From contig CM025849.1 of assembly GCA_003952965.2 (NCBI GenBank), positions 7,041,947-7,105,946 of the forward strand: DNA of 64,000 nt. The letters are read 5' to 3'. Under the pieces are notes generated by a model, which saw only the letters and a program-made list of their open reading frames with translations, was not told the origin of the DNA and ran no database searches. A program made the position numbers and the translations under genes. The DNA is from Morella rubra (taxonomy: Eukaryota > Streptophyta > Magnoliopsida > Fagales > Myricaceae). This document shows positions 60,281-64,000 of this stretch, piece after piece (the first letter of the stretch is position 1; the number at the start of each line of letters is the position of its first letter).

Positions 60281-60765
60281 TAGGGTTGTACAATCAAAAA
60301 TTTGGTTCGATTATTAGATTAGAATTCGGTCGGAGCAAATTTTCAATTGTGCCTAAATTAAAAGACTTGATCGAACCACTTATATGTGATCCGATCTGGT
60401 CCAAAAACGGTCCGATTGGACCACTTATAAGTGGTCTAGACTGGTTTTTTTTTATTATTTTTTTCCTAAATATGGTTTGCATAATATTTCTAAAACCCTA
60501 TATCTCATATGGCAGAGAAAGAATAAAATTAGGACCTGGTTAAAGAACTCAAAGCGCATAGTTTTAGGGTAAAAATTTTAAGTTTGTATAAAAAAAAAAT
60601 TTTTAAAAAAATTATTATTTATATTAATAAATCCGGTTTGGTTCGGTCCAGACTGTTTCCCAAAAGGCCTAGATAGGACCAGACCGGATATAACTGGTTT
60701 TCCAAATCCAATCCGGTCCATTTTGTGATTTAGTTCGGTCTGCGGTCTGATTTTGTTCAACCTTA
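60281..60765. mobile_element. hAT-type MITE, related to 56936-57386
   Basis: The 485-bp element has ends TAGGGTTGTACAATC and, reverse complemented, TAAGGTTGAACAAAATC. Flanks are GTCTAGAT (60273-60280) and GTTTGGAT (60766-60773). The empty paralogue at about 47995 reads GTCTGGAT, so each flank has one change from the target. It carries ACCACTTATAAGTGGT at 60420-60435 like its relative. Confidence 0.82.
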
Positions 60766-61564
60766 GTTTGGATGCAGCAATTTCACCTCTACGCCAAAAG
60801 GATAATTCTTAGAGTGTGTGAAAGGTCAAGGAGGAGTGAACATTTGTAGAGAACTGAAATGTAGGAGTTTCATGTTCATCTTGTGAGTCAAGTTATATAT
60901 ATCCACTTGAAAAAAAAATACACTTTGTACCCTTTAATTGAAAGTATTGGTACTTTGGCACTTTGCAACACAATTTATTGTTTTTATCATATTTCACCCA
61001 CTAAATATTAATATAAAAAAAAAAACCAGTTAAAATTTTCTACGCGAAAATGACAATTTTATCCTCATAATTTATTTGACAGTAACCAGTTTACGAGTAA
61101 AAATCGTAATTTTAAATGCTAAAAAATAATTTACAAAAAATTTAACAGAAGGTACAAAGTGACTAACAATTACAATGTGACAAAAAAATAATAGTTAAGA
61201 GGGCAAACTATCAAGACCCCAATAATTGAAAAGTGCAAATTGTATTTTTAAAAAAAAAACCTAAAGAAACGGAGGACACCACGACATTCATCATCCAATC
61301 TTACGCGCCCGCCTGCCTTGACTTGGCTAAATTATGATACAAAATCTGATCTATAATAGTGTGCGGGTAGGAAAACTTTCCTACAATTTCATTTAATATT
61401 GAATATTACTTCTGGTCAATTTAGGTGATAACTTAGGCAATGATATAATCAGTACAATGATCTGCCAACTTCAACAAAAATCACGGATTATCTCTAAAGA
61501 TTTTCTTCCCAACAATTTCAGGAGATTTGATCAGGTTCAGTGTCTCCTTTCCTAATCATGGCAT
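60766..61564. other. intergenic sequence and ZIFL 3' UTR region
   Basis: No gene is seen here. Bases 60774-61250 are array spacer sequence. Bases 61270-61564 lie downstream of the ZIFL stop codon and recur at 40000-40193 with 41311-41419. They probably include the 3' UTR. Confidence 0.55.
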
Positions 61565-64000
61565 TTACTTCTCAGCAAGAAATGGCTTGAATGTCATCAG
61601 CACTCCAATTGCCTCAACCACATTCAAGATGAAGAAAACCAGCTGGTCACCTACATTTTCAACACCATTGCAAAGCGCCTCAACACACTGATTTACAGCC
61701 AAGATGATGACTCTCGATTGAAAACTTGTTGCTTAACATTTTCAATCCGATAATTATGAGGAATGTGGATGTGAGATGTTAAATTCAGAATCTACTGAGC
61801 AGGATGCTCAAATCTTCTTGGTGGTCGTGGGGAAGAAAAACAAACAGCAGCTTCATAGGATATATTATGCCTAGAAATTATGGACCATGTTCAAATTCCC
61901 ACATGAGATGCCAAATTTCTGACTACAATCCAGGTTGTCCTTGCAGTATTCAGTCTTAGAAGGTGGTAATAACTACTAATGAACGATGAAAATAATGATG
62001 ATAATTATTGGGCTGATCAACTAGTAGAGAAGCTAGTTAGTCATGGAGTTTTTGCTATGATATATACCAATGAACTTGTTCAGAATGTTATGTTTCTGTT
62101 GATTCCACATGGAGCAATTTTTGCTATAGGAGTAACTCAGAACAAATGAAAGATGCAACACCATGTGGATTGAAAGTGGCCATTTTCTAAATTCATGTTT
62201 TGTACCCAAGAAACATATATGTGTGTGTGTGTAGACAGCATACCGGGGAGGAAAACAGCATGTTGACGCTTTTGTGCCCAAGAAAATCTGCATACACCAA
62301 GATATTGAGATGAAACTTATAACTAGCAAAAGCTAATGTCATCATCAGAGAGTATGTAGTAAAAGAAATTCAATTATGGAAACACAGATATCAATATACT
62401 GCATGCATGTCTTATCTGGCAATTACATTTTTACTTCTAATAAACTGGTCTAAATCAAGGATATGCAATATAGTTCCAGACAGCATGATGAATTTCTTAA
62501 AAGAAGAATGGAAACCATCCAGTGGGTATTTGCTACTAAATATACTATCCTTTGGTTAATTGTCTATAATTTAACAAATTCGTGAACAGTTATAACATCC
62601 AAGAATGGTGTTTATATCAACAGAAATATAAGTAGGGCCTATTCAGTCATTCTTTCACTTCTTAGCAATCTTCCTATATAAATTGGATTTGACACATGTA
62701 TTCAAGAAAAATTTCTTATCTCTATGGAAAACAAGGAAAATCTGGCGAAGTAGATGAAAAGTGGATTGCAACAGTATCTCAATATCTAGGAAAAATATCC
62801 TATGTTCCTAGCATTCATTATGTCAATTGCATTTAGTGTATTTTACTTTAAGCAATAAACTACTTGCAAACCTTATCAGAATATCAACTTTAGATGAAAG
62901 TTATGAAGGAAATAGTACAACAAAAGAAATTATACCGCATGTTATTTACAAGGATTCTTAATATCTACAAAATGCTCCCAGGAAAAAAAACAAGATCTAG
63001 AAAAGAACGGTAGTCTAAGAGAAGTGTCTGTAACAGGCAATTTACATTTAAAACCGTGTTCTGATCTATAAATGGGTTTCTCCAACACCAATAAGTCAAA
63101 TAAAATTCAAAGAAATTTAGAGTACACATACATTGTACCACCTCCAGCTGGACCAATTGCTTTGAACAGAGACATCGCGGTCATAGAAATACCATTAGCA
63201 GCTCCTCTTTGGTGTTGCTCCTATCATTCATTTAAGGTTGAATTCACAGTAAACATACTTTGTGGTTTATCACTATCTCAAGAAATATAACAGAAGAAAT
63301 CACATAATGCAAATTAAGGAAAGAAGAATACCACAGCTCTATTTTGTAGAATGAATAAGCCTGTTATGATGGATACCTGCTTATATAAAAACATCAGCCA
63401 GCTCAACAACACAATGGAGAAAAGAAGTCTTCAAGCATCGGTGTTCTTGGAACATAATATCTCCATTAGCCAAAAAGAAACATCAAGATGTTCAAAAACA
63501 TATAATCTATTTAGAAGCCAAAAACTATTTTCGCAATTTCGCTCTATACAGCACAATACCTATGATGTCTGCGTGTGCTTGTTTATTGGAAAGTAAAGTA
63601 CAATTTTGGTATTATCCATAGATTCCTTTTGCTATGTATAGTTCCACTGCATGCAGCATGCAAACACATGCCATAAGGAGACGCTAGTCTTCTTCCTCTC
63701 ACTTACATCTAACTTTCTATAAAACCACTCCTGATTCTCAGAGCCTATGACTTTAATGCATTAAACGACGAGCACAAAACTTGATAAGTCTGAACATTTG
63801 TCTTAGATGGCTTGTTACACAAAGACATAACTATATGACTAATATCAAAGGTTCAAAACCTATTTTCATGAGTACAATACCAGAAGTTCTAACTGTTGTA
63901 TTTTTATTGTCCTTTATCTTCAGCGCATTAATATCTGACGAAGGAAAATTTCAGGTGGGAAAGAAAAAAGAAGAAAATAAAAATTTGATATAAGGTGATG
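61565..64000 (-). CDS. ZIFL-type MFS transporter, last four exons (5' part beyond window)
   Basis: Four exons with GT-AG introns in consistent phase: 63332-63376 ([15 protein letters not shown]), 63132-63220 ([20 protein letters not shown] then AIGPAGGG), 62244-62287 ([15 protein letters not shown]) and 61565-61650 ([10 protein letters not shown], then [18 protein letters not shown] and a stop). This is the C-terminal end of plant ZINC INDUCED FACILITATOR-LIKE transporters of the major facilitator superfamily, covering about the last two membrane segments. Relatives sit in the tonoplast or plasma membrane and move zinc-chelator complexes, potassium or auxin-related substrates; substrate here is unknown. 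The exons present are undamaged. The sequence 63377-64000 looks like intron, and the rest of the gene lies to the right of the window. Confidence 0.9.

Noticed and set aside
63377..64000. Possible further ZIFL exons at the right edge
   Set aside because: I looked for the preceding membrane segment (typically ...LLNCASxLKN) on the minus strand and found nothing convincing, so this is treated as intron.
1..64000. tRNA, rRNA, CRISPR, operon or prokaryotic signals
   Set aside because: No cloverleaf with conserved A/B boxes, no regularly spaced repeats and no polycistronic gene layout were seen. The window is clearly plant nuclear DNA.

Overview
This is plant nuclear DNA, almost certainly from a eudicot. 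Reasons: genes split by short GT-AG introns, AT-rich spacers, homologues of plant-specific proteins (EG45/plant natriuretic peptide, an ARGONAUTE4-clade protein, a ZIFL-type MFS transporter) and dense plant-type transposons (hAT, MULE, CACTA, LINE, copia, gypsy). I cannot name the species. There are no operons, ribosome binding sites, CRISPR arrays or recognisable tRNA/rRNA genes. All coordinates and alignments here were made by eye.

The backbone is a tandem array of two-exon genes on the minus strand encoding small secreted EG45-like/plant natriuretic peptide-like proteins with a double-psi beta-barrel fold. I find six copies: 1022-2127, 33404-34492, 37422-38214, 44332-46001, 54266-56296 and 58491-59580. 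There is also an exon-less relic at 12281-14112. Only the copies at 1022-2127 and 44332-46001 read through without damage. The others carry single-base deletions, an internal deletion or a templated insertion.

Between array copies lie an ARGONAUTE4/6/9-like gene (minus strand, coding part 17873-23972, probable leader to about 26560) and a much-deleted second copy of it (14113-17090). The larger AGO copy keeps 21 recognisable coding exons, but the exon carrying the catalytic Glu is decayed and three other exons show frame problems, so it is probably a pseudogene or a gene in decay. At the right edge are the last four exons of a ZIFL-type (ZINC INDUCED FACILITATOR-LIKE) transporter (61565 to beyond 64000). 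Stray copies of its last exon at 13271 and 41420 show that the duplicated unit once included this gene's 3' end.

Everything else is mobile DNA, often with target-site duplications (TSDs) that can be read directly. Cut-and-paste elements: a 4.2-kb MULE (26767-30993) with a GRF zinc-finger relic and a broken transposase N-terminus, several short MULE-type elements (2530-3603, 10792-11145, 31070-31910, 38764-39607, 48123-48655, 54984-55375), two hAT transposase relics (3928-5769, about 10182-11600), two hAT-type MITEs (56936-57386, 60281-60765) and a CACTA-like element (50781-54113) holding exon fragments of a plastid terminal oxidase and an MTM1-type mitochondrial carrier. Copy-and-paste elements: LINE 3' ends (6221-10181), three LTR-like insertions (7849-9203, 14201-15759, 40199-41310) and a truncated copia element (about 41720-43681). 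Because the array is duplicated, many insertions have an empty paralogous site elsewhere in the window, so insertion and duplication events can be ordered.
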